The position numbers and the translations under genes were made by a program. This document shows positions 8,979 to 20,900 of a DNA stretch of 64,000 nucleotides, one piece after another; position 1 is the stretch's first letter, and every line of letters starts with the position of its first letter. Origin of the DNA: Dipodascopsis uninucleata var. uninucleata (taxonomy: Eukaryota > Ascomycota > Lipomycetes > Lipomycetales > Lipomycetaceae); NCBI GenBank assembly GCA_030568195.1, contig JAJLTO010000007.1:62001-126000 (forward strand), in the 5' to 3' direction. The notes under the pieces were generated by a model, which worked only from the letters and a program-made list of their open reading frames with translations, did not search any database and had not been told where the DNA came from.

Positions 8979-10268
8979 ATGGCCCGTACAATGTCAGCTT
9001 CTACGAATTCACATACTGCATCGAAGCTATTACCTAAAGACAGCGAGCAGTCGACTTCTATCTCTCCGTCAATTTCTTCACCATCATCGACCGCATCTCC
9101 AGAAACAGAAGCTTCGTCTGTGCAAGCGACATCCACCATTGCGATGAATCCAACTGCTGTGATGAATCCTACTCCAATTGCATCGTCATCAACTTCAACG
9201 ACAGAAGCTAATGTTGAAGCTACCCCAGTATTTGACCTTGGAGCCTATATCTACTCTGCAGGTTTTGTGCATGCTGCTTGGGCTGATACTCTTCTTGCAG
9301 TTCCTCCTCTCACTACATTACGCTTGCATGCTCTTATTGTGGCTCGTTCCCCAACTATCTACAGCTATCTGTCTGCGGCAGTCGCATCGGGACAGGGCCC
9401 TCCATATTCAATTCAGATAAATGAGACCGATCCAAATTTATCTGCCGCTGCTATATCCACTGCTCTTGCTACTCTGTACGGCCGACAGATCGTCCTTGAT
9501 CCACCTGCAGCTGATAATGGCGTCCCCGCAATACTTGCTAATCAGGCTTTTGCTAAAGGACTGATTGCTGCCGGCAACCTTTTCCGTCTGGATGATGTTG
9601 GACGAACTGGATATACGGCACTTCTTCGAACGTTGTCTGTGGATACGCTACCTACGCTATTCGAATTCTGCTTTGAAAGATGCATTGGTGCATCTGTTGC
9701 TTCATCAATTGGCTCAGGTTTACGTCCTGATAGCGCGAATGGCAGTGGAGTTAATTCACCAAGTGCAGGTGGACCAGGAGCTGCCTCTTCGGCGCATATT
9801 ATGTCCGACAGTAATGCATCTGCGGTATCTATGGCCTCAGTGGACATGACGTATCCTGGTCCATACCCCGCATTCACCGCTGGACTCACTGCTACTCTGG
9901 TTGACTTCCTTATCTCTTCAATCAGTCACGAGTTGATTTTGAAGCCAACTACTGTACCTCATTCTTCTCTAACTAGTGTACTTATTGCACTACCGTACTG
10001 CTTGTTCAAAACCGTATGTGAGTCTGACAAGTTGAAGTGCCGATCTCAAATGGAACGTTACAGTTTCGCACGCGATCTTGCTGGCGAGCGCGAGCGGCGA
10101 CGTAGACAAAAGCTCGCAGCGGCGGTTGCTGCGAATCCATTGGCTGTTCATCAGCCGGCATTTGAGGAGGGCGTTGTTCTTGCATTTGGTGGAGGTTCGA
10201 ATGGCGGTGTTGAGGTCATTCGTAAACCAGTGGGCAAGAAGAAGGTCTTGTGGAAAGCTTCACAGTAA
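8979..10268 (+). CDS. BTB/POZ-like fungal protein, function unknown
   Basis: Intronless 429-residue protein. Residues 1-80 are Ser/Thr-rich and probably disordered. From about residue 85 the sequence FDLGAYIYSAGFVHAAWAD, then LRLHALIVARSPTIYSYLSA, resembles the BTB/POZ pattern seen in fungal germ-cell-less-like proteins (a region-specific strand, then HrLiL.RSp.f). A Gly/Ser/Ala-rich insert (about 245-300) separates it from a helical C-terminal part that ends with basic segments. BTB proteins often dimerise and bridge substrates to cullin-3 ligases, but I see no BACK or Kelch repeats. The domain assignment is tentative. Confidence 0.6.
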   Translation: MARTMSASTNSHTASKLLPKDSEQSTSISPSISSPSSTASPETEASSVQATSTIAMNPTAVMNPTPIASSSTSTTEANVEATPVFDLGAYIYSAGFVHAAWADTLLAVPPLTTLRLHALIVARSPTIYSYLSAAVASGQGPPYSIQINETDPNLSAAAISTALATLYGRQIVLDPPAADNGVPAILANQAFAKGLIAAGNLFRLDDVGRTGYTALLRTLSVDTLPTLFEFCFERCIGASVASSIGSGLRPDSANGSGVNSPSAGGPGAASSAHIMSDSNASAVSMASVDMTYPGPYPAFTAGLTATLVDFLISSISHELILKPTTVPHSSLTSVLIALPYCLFKTVCESDKLKCRSQMERYSFARDLAGERERRRRQKLAAAVAANPLAVHQPAFEEGVVLAFGGGSNGGVEVIRKPVGKKKVLWKASQ

Positions 10269-10949
10269 GGAATCTAATAACATAAATGGACTCGATGCTA
10301 GGTGTATCAAATATGATTTCATACCTACCTATCGCAATCTATGATTTATTTCACGTTTATATTTAGTTTATTTATTAGTATTTACAGTCATTCATCTAAT
10401 AGCTGATTTAAGACTGTATTGGGAGGTACTGAATAATAACGACATCCACAGGACAAAATGCTAGCGTTATATACTGGCCACGATCCTTTTATTTAATGTT
10501 GAGGATTCAGCTTATTTTAATATCTTCGAGTTCTCTAATTACTATGTCACTTCAAAAGTTCAGACCTTAAATTGTATGTCATTCGACAACTGTTTTACTA
10601 GAAAAGGAGTAATGACTTTTTTGTTTTTAAATTTTCTAAAAGTGTACATAAATATAACTCGCATTACCATAGCTAAAGAAGAATGTTATGTTACCGTCTT
10701 TAACTATATTTTTATTCTATTAGATCGCGCTACTCATGAAATTTTGACGAATAATAGTCCATATTATAGTAGCTTACTTTGGAGGTTCAAGAATGAGGAA
10801 TTGAAGAGGGACAAAGGAAAGGAAAGCATATAAATTAATAAACGTGATTCTTTCATCGCCAAAAAATTATGGAAGCAGCCTTCCTCTGACTGGAAATTAA
10901 TGGGTAATCGTGTATCTGTAGTGCTGGTCTTGATAAGTCGGCTGCTCGC
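10269..10949. other. Convergent intergenic, BTB-like and coiled-coil genes
   Basis: AT-rich 680 bp between two 3' ends. An ATG-initiated open frame of 85 codons at 10576-10833 is rich in Ile, Phe and Asn as expected of random AT-rich DNA, and I do not call it. No other element was seen. Confidence 0.5.
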
Positions 10950-12299
10950 TTAAATTTTGTGAATTCTAGTTGCAGGGCTCGTCAATTTATTGCTCTGTCT
11001 AGTTTCAAATACACCATTGTCTGTTTCTGCCGCTTCCTGTGCTTCTGCTGCTTCTGCCTCTGCCTGTAAGTACTGGTCCCAGTACTGAACAAGATCGCTC
11101 TTTTCCCTTCGTTCCATGGTGAGTTGTTCGTTAAGCTCCTTAATTTGTCGTTCATTCTCAGATATGCGCGCCGTCCATTTTGCCTCTAACTGCTTTTTCA
11201 AGGCGGTTACTTTAGTTTCGTGTTTCTTAGAATATTGGACGTGGAGTTCTTTTGCTACCTTCTCCATCCTATCGTTTTCGGCTTGAATTTGTTGCTCCAA
11301 TGTAGCATTACGATCCTCCGCATCACGTAGGGAAGTTCGCAATGAATTTAGCTCAGCATCCTTACCAGCCAATTCCGCTTTGAGCGAAGCGATCTGACTG
11401 AGATATTCACCCTTCAGTGACTCGACTTGTCGGGTAGATATGGATGGAATCGATCTAGGCGTAACAATCGGAAAATCCAAATCCAATAAACTAGTAGCTT
11501 GTAATGGTGCTGTGTTTTGAGACTGATGTTCTCTAGTAGGCGTCTCATCGTCATCAGTGAATACACCGCCAATTTGTTGCTCATTTGATACACTGTCTGG
11601 ACTTTCTAATAGTGTCATCTTTTGTGTGGCCGGTGTAGCAAAATCAAGGAGACACGGTGTCTCAGCAGGCTTTACAGAACTGGTTTGTTTTGGCGTTCGA
11701 TCAGAAGGATGGCCAAGTACTGGCACTGGCGTTTGCTGCAGAGATGAAGAGGACAACAGGTAGGATGATGATGATGATGGTGATTTATTAATAGCCTTAG
11801 ATATCATTCGTGGACGACCGTCAGGGCGAGGAATTTGAGATGGTGACGAGGTGAGGATTAGCTTATCCTGCGATTCTGTACGTGGAGCGGCAGGCAGCCC
11901 TGGGTACTGTTCGAAAGGAGACGAGGGGAGTAAACTACTATTTCCCTCAAAGTTGTCTTCATCTTCATAGTGATTATCTATCTTGGGTCGACGTACCGGA
12001 GTTTCCTTGGCAGCTCTGGCGAGTGCTAGACTTGATTGCGATATTGGTATCGTTCTAAAACTACTGGCCGATAATTTTCTAGAGCTTTGATTGATGCCCA
12101 GTGACCCTTCTGGTCTCGATCTCTTGAATGCATGCTTACCACCTGCCGGGACAGACGATGCTCTTGATATCAATACGCGCTCAGATTGACTTCCCTTCAA
12201 GTTATTTTGTTTTAACCCTGTCAACGTTCGTGGCGTTGCCGGTAGCTTATTGATAGGCGTCTCATTCAGAGGATTTGCGGTGCGATTTGACGAATTCAT
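10950..12299 (-). CDS. Coiled-coil protein, possibly spindle/cytoskeletal
   Basis: Intronless 449-residue protein I do not recognise with certainty. Residues 1-270 are disordered, rich in Ser, Pro, Thr and basic residues, with many TP and SP sites (ETPINKLPATPRTL, KETPVRRPK), as in Cdk-regulated proteins. Residues about 285-425 form a long continuous coiled coil (SLKGEYLSQIASLKAEL onward) ending KSDLVQYWDQYLQAEAEAAE. This layout is common in microtubule, spindle-pole or kinetochore proteins, and a TACC-like role is conceivable, but there is no diagnostic motif. It is divergent from PPT2. Confidence 0.7.
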   Translation of the reverse strand: MNSSNRTANPLNETPINKLPATPRTLTGLKQNNLKGSQSERVLISRASSVPAGGKHAFKRSRPEGSLGINQSSRKLSASSFRTIPISQSSLALARAAKETPVRRPKIDNHYEDEDNFEGNSSLLPSSPFEQYPGLPAAPRTESQDKLILTSSPSQIPRPDGRPRMISKAINKSPSSSSSYLLSSSSLQQTPVPVLGHPSDRTPKQTSSVKPAETPCLLDFATPATQKMTLLESPDSVSNEQQIGGVFTDDDETPTREHQSQNTAPLQATSLLDLDFPIVTPRSIPSISTRQVESLKGEYLSQIASLKAELAGKDAELNSLRTSLRDAEDRNATLEQQIQAENDRMEKVAKELHVQYSKKHETKVTALKKQLEAKWTARISENERQIKELNEQLTMERREKSDLVQYWDQYLQAEAEAAEAQEAAETDNGVFETRQSNKLTSPATRIHKI

Positions 12300-12648
12300 T
12301 GTATGATTTTAAGTATCTATAATAGTAAGATAGATATGATACCCTTCCCTAAGTCCTCTATCGCTCTCAATTTCGAATATATGATATTTTGCAGTGCATT
12401 TGGTGATGTAAATTATAATTATATCGAACAGTTGCACGAATATTTAGCTAGTCATCCTGATTAAAATAAACAAATGTCGTTGCTGAGCCAACATTGAGAT
12501 GGGACGAAATATTCAATCGCTCTAAACACTAACTATCTACTCATTCACTAGCACCAGAAGTACGATTTTATACATGCTTTTCATGTTCGTGCAGCTCATT
12601 AGAAACTCACCCAAAATAATAGCCAATTACTAAAAATAAATACATACA
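12300..12648. promoter_or_regulatory. Divergent promoter, coiled-coil gene / PPT2
   Basis: 349 bp between two start codons. It is AT-rich with an unremarkable composition. No known regulatory motif was recognised. Confidence 0.4.
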
Positions 12649-13095
12649 ATGAGTCTTATTAGTGGGATTGGAGTCGACCTTATTTATATTCCAAGAATAA
12701 TACAGTTGCTGAAGAAATCATATGGATCTCGATTTGCACACCGGATTTTAAGCAAGCACGAACTTTCTACGAAGCCAAAAGATATCTCGAATCCCATATT
12801 TTTAGCAAGATGGTATGTAATATTTGCGCTATTGTCATGAAAGCGAAAAGAGCGCTTTTACTGACTTTAAGTATCTAATTCAAGTTGGGCAATCAAGGAG
12901 GCAACTTTCAAAGCTCTCGACGAGGAACGACAGAGCGGCTTTACTATGAAAAACTGGTCAACTGTGTCGAATAGTGCGAGACCTACAGTAATGGGCGACC
13001 TGATTAGGCAAAACGAGAAGTTTCTAGCCAGTGTCTCTCATGATGGAGATTACGTCTTTGCTACAGTAATTCGAACCTATGAAAACACTAAATAG
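12649..13095 (+). CDS. PPT2: Mitochondrial holo-ACP synthase (phosphopantetheinyl transferase)
   Basis: Two exons, 12649-12812 and 12885-13095 (72-nt intron, GTATGT...TTCAAG, branch CTGAC), encode 124 residues, the normal length for an AcpS-type enzyme. It transfers 4'-phosphopantetheine from CoA to mitochondrial acyl carrier protein, needed for lipoic acid and respiratory complex I/assembly functions. The N-terminal ISGIGVDLIYIPRI carries the magnesium-binding Asp. The second signature FLARCWAIKEATFKAL is created exactly across the splice junction, which confirms the intron. There is no long presequence, as in many short Ppt2 proteins. Confidence 0.88.
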
Positions 13096-13298
13096 GGTGT
13101 CTAACAGTAAGGCATATATTTAACTGCTTTCCTTAACTTTATCCTATAATGGGGTATACGAGAACGTCGAAATAATTATTGTAGCGATATCTATGATTAT
13201 TTTTGTATGCATACACATCTTGTTCAACGTTACGACTTGAACCTGCTACCGACCTGTAACTTGGCGTCATTTCACAAAACATCGAAAAGCGACCCCCA
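13096..13298. other. Convergent spacer PPT2 / glucosidase II beta
   Basis: About 200 bp between two convergent stop codons. A TTGAACC-type match near 13237-13244 was checked as a tRNA B-box and rejected, because no T-arm or A-box fits. Confidence 0.5.
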
Positions 13299-14982
13299 TT
13301 AGAGCTCGTCTTTGCCTTTCTTACTATTAGATTCCACAGGTTTTGTGCAGATAGCGGGTGTCAAAATCTTGAACAAGTACTCGCACATTGCAGGCTCCGA
13401 GACCGAATAGATCTCATTCCTTTCACCACATGTCATTTCAACAACAGTCGATCTGTGAGGGCCATTCCAACATTTAGTCCCTCGAGTGAAATAAAGCTTG
13501 TTGTCTTCAAGACGATCAAAACCACTATATATTGTTACTTGTTAGAAAACTACTAATTTCATCACGATTTACTGTCATTCCAAAGATGACGAAAATAAAA
13601 AGGTTACTCACCCAAGATTCGTGCGTCCACCAGTCTTTGACTGCTGAGTTGTTTTGTCCATAAAGCAAAGTTCATATGTGTATTCACCCATGTCAGATGA
13701 AATGCAGTCGCCCTTCAAAGCTCTAAAGACGTCTTCTACACCAAAATTAGTTGCTAAATCTTTCTCAAGCGTCTTCTTTCTATTTTTCAGATCCTCTAAT
13801 GACTTCTCAGCTTGCGAAAGTTCACGTTTTGCTTTCGAAACATCTGCCGTTTCGCCAATAGGACTGCGTTCGGCTAATAGGCCATTACTGATTAGAAGCT
13901 CACGAAGCTGCTCCTTTTTATCGTGAATCCATAAACGCCATTTGAGTGGGATATAAGAATTATATTTCGTTGATTCCATCTCAAATTCGCCATCATCTAA
14001 CTCAAATAATTCATCATCTGATATATCGCCATTAGTAATAATGGAAATTTCGTCAAAATAGGTGGGTGATAGAGTAGGAGGGTTCGCAGAGTACTCGTCA
14101 AATGCATGAATGGCAGCCTTAACGCCTTCATCATTATAATTGGGGTTATATTCCTGTTTAAGTAATTTAAGAATAGCCTCTGCCTGCTCAAGCCGTTCCA
14201 CGAGAACGTTGACTCGTTCATTTAGAGCCTTCGTACCCTTCTGGTATTCTTTGAGTCTAGTGCGAGCGCGATCTAAAGCGAGGGAACTCTTCTTCCCGGT
14301 ATGACTAGTTGCCTTTAGCTCAGCCAATTTCGCCTGCTCTTCAGCTCTTGCTCTAACTGACTCCATATTGTTAATTTCATTATCTAGATCTCTAATTTCT
14401 TTCTCCAGTGAACTTTTTGCAGCTGCCGCTTTCGACATCAACTTCGTGCGTGCTGCCCAACCAGCCTGCTGAGCGCGCAACTGCTCGGCTTGCTTTTTGG
14501 CATAATCGGCAGCCATTTCTTTGCATCTATTTTCACATTTAACGATGCCAGACCATTCGTCAGATCCATCGCAGCATATATCGTAGTCACAGACACCGTC
14601 ATTCACCCTGGAGGATGGTAATTCTCCTGAGATATGACCTTTATTCAAACACTTAAAAACGCCGTTTGAGCATGCTGAAGTTCCTGGCTCATCACTACCG
14701 TCGGGGCAGTCGCAGAAATCGTCATTGATCCGACTCTCTGAGATTATGATTTCTGGATAGCTAAGGCATGCCCATTTACCATTGTCATCAGCTTTATAGA
14801 ATGGCTCGTCTTACGCATTTCTTATTAGTACTTTTCGAATCACCCTAACATATAACACAGCTACCAGAGCCAGCCATACCTGCTTTCAGAATTCCACGAA
14901 TAACTACCGGCTTGGCACATTCAGTAGCTTTTAAACACGCAACGGTGATGAATCCTGCAGAAATAACCTTGGAATATTTCAT
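13299..14982 (-). CDS. GTB1: Glucosidase II beta subunit
   Basis: Three exons (14982-14880, 14809-13612, 13524-13299) give 508 residues. The beta subunit holds glucosidase II in the ER and presents N-glycans for glucose trimming during protein quality control. Seen: a signal peptide (MKYSKVISAGFITVACLKA), two LDL-receptor class A-like Cys repeats (CDCPDGSDEPGTSAC and CDYDICCDGSDEWSG), a long coiled coil (about 110-330), and a C-terminal MRH lectin domain (KCWNGPHRS, CGERNEIYSVSEPAMCEY). The protein ends in KDEL, the ER retrieval signal. The first intron has a TACTAAT branch site. All junctions restore conserved segments, so the model is firm. Confidence 0.93.
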
Positions 14983-15397
14983 ACTTCTAAACGTTTCTCG
15001 GTATTATGATTCTCTCCTATGCTATCTTCCTTAAACCTGATCAAGCTTATAAAAAACGAGAAGGTTTCCAGAATTTTACAGCTTCCACTATTTCCCAGTC
15101 GCAAAAGAGCCAATTGATCGATTGATCCTAAATATGCCTTCTGTCTACTCGAGTTCCGTACTTTTTTTGGCTATTTAGATAATGTAGTAGACTGGTTGTT
15201 CTCTACAATTATTCAAGCGTAAACATGTGGGTTGGGGTTTAGATCATAAAAAGCTCGCTAAGAGAAGCAGTAAAACTATATTGACGAGAAAGAGTAACTT
15301 TGCTAAACATTACTCCTTTTTTAAGTCTTGTAGATTGACTACGATATGCTGACATGAGGTCAAAGTACATGAATATGGTAAGAAATCAAGTAAAGAC
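14983..15397. other. Intergenic, GTB1 promoter and DCS1 3' region
   Basis: 415 bp upstream of the glucosidase II beta start and downstream of the DcpS stop. No gene, RNA or clear motif was recognised. Confidence 0.5.
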
Positions 15398-16425
15398 TTA
15401 TGATAGTTTAGAAAAACCGGTGACCCAGAGTTCAGAATTCTCACCAAGAAAGTAAGTGAGCGTACTATTAATAAATCCATAATGCAAATCAGACATTTCT
15501 TCTAAACGATTAATAAGGTCCTCGTACAAAATGGCCTTGCCAATAGCAGTTCCCTCGACCAAATCATGCTGAATGTTTGTAACGTGAATATGAAAATGAT
15601 AATAAGAAGGCTGATAGTGAACATACAGTCGAATTTTAGACGCCTCCATTTCTTTGTAAGTCTTGTAAACAGCCGTCAAAATTTCTTGCTTCATCTTCTT
15701 TAACCACGGTATATGGGATTTATTTAAATCTCGTATGGACGCTATATCTCTGCGACGTACAATCGCAACTAGATAGAGTGCACTCAGTGTTGTTCGATCC
15801 CATTTCAGATCCGGCAAGAGAATAAAGCCTTCTGTTGGATCTGGATTTTCATATACAATCCTATCTGCTTCTACTGTATGAGATAGGATATTGTATACCC
15901 ATTGAATTCGATTACCTCGCATTTTCTCCACGTAAGGCAAAACAATTGACTTGTAAAGATCAGGAGTTTCGACTACTAGTCGTCTCATTTGAGTGCTATA
16001 CTTGTCGATATGTACTCGAGTTGCAGGCCAGATCAATGTTATCTTTGCTGAAGGCGCATTTCTCAAGTCTGTCTCTGTGCTAATCATAAACCAATGATAT
16101 ATGTCATTTTGATCTAGCTCTTGAATATCAGAAATGTATTTTCCAGTCAGCTCTCGCATTTGCAATTCATTCTGAGCTGCGAATGCTGTTTTCTCTGCGA
16201 TGACTATCGCAGGCTCATTCCTTATTTTACCAAGCAGAGATACTAGCTTTGTTCGCGTGTCTAATAGTACTTTGTTAGCTGTCTGTCAAGACTGATAAAA
16301 AGGAATGATAGCCATCAAAAGACATCTTGTAAATTGATCTCGTTGATTGAATACGGCCACTGACCTTGATTAAGCACTTTCTCGAAATCAAACTCACTCA
16401 GAAGATCATTTCGAGCTTCTATCAT
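15398..16425 (-). CDS. DCS1: Scavenger mRNA decapping enzyme DcpS
   Basis: Two exons (16425-16365 and 16260-15398; intron 104 nt, GTCAGT...TATTAG) encode 307 residues. DcpS hydrolyses the m7GpppN cap left after 3'-to-5' mRNA decay, releasing m7GMP. The C-terminal histidine-triad motif HFHIHV lies at residues 242-247, preceded by YVHYQPSYY, both diagnostic. The middle DLKWDRTTLSALYLVAIVRR matches the family's hinge/C-domain start. The N-terminal domain-swapped dimerisation part is present (FEKVLNQ, then ITLIWPATRVHIDKYS). It is divergent from UBC6. Confidence 0.92.
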
Positions 16426-16851
16426 CTTTTATGCTTCGTCTCTGGATACTCATACAAGCTATTCCAAGTCACGATTAAAACAGATTTGTGCCGCTTTATG
16501 CTCTTTAGCCTTACTTTCTAAATATGAGGATCCTTGAAGTAACTACAAACCCCGCGAATTACACACCAAAATAGAGAAATTATGTGTCTGCTTTGTCGGT
16601 AGGGCCATCAATCCTCGACTATCAAAGTAATAGTAACTAATACTTTTCTCAGGATACTCCGATATCTCTTGTCCATACCATCAGTTACTTCCTTGAATTA
16701 TATTATAGTATTCTAGTTGGTTAGTTCTCATAGAAGAAGTGGCTAATAGTTGACATTTTCGATCTACACTGCTCGGCGGCAAGCCTTTTACAGATTTCGC
16801 AACAACGATCTAAGTGCCGTTAACAGAACCAATAAGCATAAATAATCACAG
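16426..16851. promoter_or_regulatory. Divergent promoter DCS1 / UBC6
   Basis: 426 bp between head-to-head start codons. The left half is T/A-rich and the right part has AACAACG and CTGCTCGGCGG blocks near 16770. No known element was assigned. Confidence 0.4.
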
Positions 16852-17927
16852 ATGGCTACCAAGGCCGCGCATAAGAGGGTATGTTTGGGAAGGCAATATT
16901 CATTTCTTGCATCAGTGGAAAATGTCAAGTATCTGTGGAGAAATAGCTAATGCTATGGGAAGAGATCATAAGGATAGAACACTAACTAAGTACGCTGTTC
17001 CTTAACTAGCTCGCCCGCGAATACAAGCATATGCAAGAAAGTCCACCTCCGTTTATAATAGCTCATCCGAGTGAAAAAAATATCTTAATGTGAGTATATA
17101 AGCAATGATTCTAATGATTGGTTCGGTTTGGTATTTGTTAGATCTAACTGTCTTAATTATTCTCTTTGCTGACTTGTTCTTAAAGATGGCACTATCTAAT
17201 TACGGGACCGCCTGCTACACCGTATGAAGGAGGCCAATATCATGGAACACTGACATTCCCATCAGAATATCCATATAAGCCACCTGCTATTCGAATGATC
17301 ACGCCATCTGGTAGATTCCAAACCAACACCAGACTTTGTCTATCTATATCAGATTACCATCCAAAAACATGGAATCCAGCATGGAGTGTCAGCACAATCT
17401 TGACGGGTCTTCTAAGTTTTATGACATCTACTGAATTAACGACAGGTGCACTTAGATCTACCGATGAAGAGAAGAGACAGCTCGCTGAAATGTCAAAAGA
17501 GTGGAACTTGCGTCAAAATCGAAGATTTGTCGAAGAATTTCCGGCGGAAACTGAAGAGAACGAAAAATGGGTGCGGGAACGACGAAAGATCAGAGGAAGT
17601 AGCACGACCACAAATACTGTCGGTTCCTCAACAAATGCAAACGGCGCTGATCGAGTCGATATTGAAGGTGCGGCCATAAATCCTCATCTATTCGAAAGGG
17701 GTTCAGGTAGTAATGGGCAATTGGGAATGTTTGACAAGAGTGTGCTAGCATCAACTAGGTCAACTAATCGCTCTACTACGGGAAAATCTCAAGAGAGCAC
17801 CAATAAAGCTGAAGACAAAGACAATACCAGTAATTCTTGGATCGGAAGTCACAAGTTTTTATGCATATGTGTTGCAATTCTCGCATGGGCATTTGTTTCT
17901 CGGGTATCTGGATTTGCTAGTGTTTGA
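16852..17927 (+). CDS. UBC6: ER-anchored ubiquitin-conjugating enzyme Ubc6
   Basis: Three exons (16852-16878, 17010-17089, 17186-17927) encode 282 residues. Ubc6 is the tail-anchored E2 of ER-associated degradation, working with the Doa10 ligase. The UBC fold starts MATKAAHKRLAREYKHM; after splicing, WHYLITGPPATPYEGGQYHG and TPSGRFQTNTRLCLSISDYHP follow, with the catalytic Cys in TRLCLS and the UBC6-type TPSGRF replacing the common HPN motif. Residues about 200-258 are a low-complexity linker and FLCICVAILAWAFVSRV is the C-terminal membrane anchor. The first exon is only 27 nt. The junctions are in frame and restore family sequence. Confidence 0.94.
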
Positions 17928-20900
17928 GATTGCATGGATACTTCGATAGCAAAACCAAACAATATCTTATCGGAATATGTTGGCGAGTTCTAAAATATTA
18001 GATTTGTTCACTGGTATAATTTGGAAATGCAAATTTGATGGCGCAGCTTCTGTTGAAATATCTTCAAACTAGATAATGCCCTCATGAATAGTGATCTTAT
18101 TTGAACTATACTGAAGTAAACCCCTCGAAATACTCCATTCATTTTCTACTTGTATTTTCATTAAGCCTCTACACTATTAAAACATTCAATCGATTTGGTT
18201 TACTGCTTAAAATTTTGGAGTAGTATATTTCAGAAGTAGACCATATGACACTAGATTTAAAGATTTATATTTCGGCCTGCAGTATGATCAATAATGATAT
18301 GCGTCATTACGCATAGCTAGATCCAGAATATAATGAGCAGCATATGCTTGCAAAATTATTATGCTTTCAGTTCGATACAACTTATTTCGAGTCAAGATAC
18401 GATAAATTATTCCGTTGTTCTGAAAGATAAAAATATGATAGTTATGTAGCTAGAATATTTAGTCTCACAAGAGATTGTACCTTGATTTAATTGTCATTTG
18501 TCATATTAGTGTATATACCCTCCATACTATTGGATAAATTTGATGGCAAATATAAACAATGTGAATCCCAGTGCTAACGGCCCTATATTACAAATGCAGT
18601 ATGAGAGTATTTTTTATTTGTCTACAGTGATGTTATATGGAAATTGCCAAGAGCTCAATTTAAAAGCTGGTTTCGCGATACCTTAGGTTCTATATCCTAT
18701 TTCTGCCAAACTATAAAAATTCCGTATAATGAAGAGCTGCTGATTTAGTACTGTCCTCGCTGAATGCTGAAAGCTCAGTTCAGCTATAGTTCTGTTCATG
18801 TTACCGAAGAGAGTGTGTGTTCGCGTGGCATATAGCTAATATCTTATCATTAATATGTATAAAGTACTGTACATTCAATAGAAATGCTGACTACTCTATC
18901 TCAAGCATCTAGCACCTAGAACGGCTATACAAACTGCTATAAACAATAAAGTTGAATACGTAAATCTATGTGCCTGGTATCTCTACTCTCATTTGTAGAT
19001 TAAGCCACGTAATATACTTCACGACTTAGCGTTGCCTATCTAAATAAGTTTTTTTAAAACTGGTAGACACGTTCACATTCTTGTGTGTGGCTTAAGTGCT
19101 GTCGCTTAATTACCAGTGGCCGAGCTGCTTATTTCAGAGATATCTTCGATCCTATTTGCTTGATTACTTAAGTCACGTTTCTCTATTGCTGACTACTATT
19201 ATTATTATCTAGTTTTATTTCGCTCAACATCTGAATAACCAATTCACTTTCATGACAGACTGGAACAATCTAGGCCCTGTCAAACGATATACAATATTAG
19301 GACATTTTAATCTGACCACTCTATTAGCACAGGACAGTCACGATTGTCTTTGATTTGTATTTTCACGGTCTCTGTAGTCTTTCATCAACTACTTACAAAC
19401 TTGTAAATATTTGACTCCGCACTGCACGTTAACACAGATCTACTATGATGCCTGACCGCTCTTTGAGCAGACGTTTACGCAACCGCCATCCACCCGACTA
19501 CTTTCTACAGTCTCGACCGTCTTTTCGGAATAAGACTTAGTTTGTTTAGTCATAAGCCTAGCGCGCTTAGAAGGTCTATTAGCAGTATGTGGTGTATGTA
19601 GTCATAGTCTCGGGTATTTTATGTGCATTTGAGAGTATTAGCAGAGGTGCGGATGCGATGTATCTTTCTGATACCAGAAACTATCCGCCACTGACGCATG
19701 TTTTACTGCTTGCACATACCAGTTTTGCATATACGTTTATTTTTTTATTCAGCCTCGATAGCATGGTGTAGGCGAATAGGTAAATGTTTTCATTTTACTC
19801 GAAGAGCTATTAGAGCATTTCGATGCAATGCGAGGGGGGCGACTTCAGGACAAAATGAGTTCATATTCTGTAAGTAAATGCTATACTCAATCTACTGATA
19901 GACATACAGCTGATTAAAAGTATATCTCTGTCGTTATTGGATTTCCTCAATGACCAGTGGGTAAAGTAATAGGATATTTGATACAACCGTGCTTCCAGAA
20001 GTTTAGAAAGAGCCTGTATAGAAACATCAATTGTACTCAGTTTTAGTGCAACCACGACTCTCATTTACGAAAGTCTCCATTCGCCATCTCATCTTCGCTT
20101 TTATTATATATTTTTCTTTTTTGGTTTCTTTTGGTATCTACAATGTTGTTTTATCTGATAGCTCTTATTTTACTGACAATCTCTAATATACAAATACCAG
20201 TATTATGCATGTTATACAGTCACCTATCTGATGATAGTATCCTTAGTATTAGATCACTTCATATTTTATTTGCGATTTATTTTCTCTATTTTGACATTCA
20301 GTCTTAATTTGAATGTTTGCTACGGCTCATGCCATTTCATTTACTGTTATCATCATACTGGTGGAGAAATCCTATATTTGGTAGTAGCTCTGGTTTAAGG
20401 AATGGCAACTTATCTAGATTGAGATTATCAGAAATCAGTAGTACAAGCATTGTGTAACCAGCGGACCAAAACAGGTTTACAATTTCTAGAAAGGGTAACA
20501 TTTGTGACTAAAAACGATATGCTAACCCGGATCATATAACTAAATTGATACTAAATTATATAGTGTGTGTACGACACTTAAATTTTATATTAAAGAGTTT
20601 ATCCGTGCTGAATCGAAAGCGAATAGAATTTCATTAATCTCTGCCGAGCCAACGCAGTCAGTGGCTTCGTTTCCCTCATACTTTTACAGTCTCTAGAAAC
20701 TGGCTGTACATTTACTAGTCTCAACTACTACGAGGTTGTGAAAAATAGAAGTATTACATAGATGGTGCCCGGCAGTTTTAAGTCAGTGTATGTTGTGAGC
20801 TCCACGGTATCAGGGACACGCTTTCTATGTACTTCCGGTTCTAGAACATCAGAACATCGCTGCTGACTCCTGCGTACCATATACGATGCTAGTTATAAAC

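Noticed and set aside
10576-10833. 85-codon open frame
   Set aside because: Composition is that of random AT-rich DNA, no domain, and it lies between two convergent 3' ends.
13237-13247. TTGAACC as a reverse-strand tRNA B-box
   Set aside because: The T-stem does not pair and no A-box lies at a suitable distance.
19116-19155. TGGCCGAGCTGC followed by CTTCGATCC as tRNA A and B boxes
   Set aside because: The spacing is too short for a tRNA and the stems do not form.
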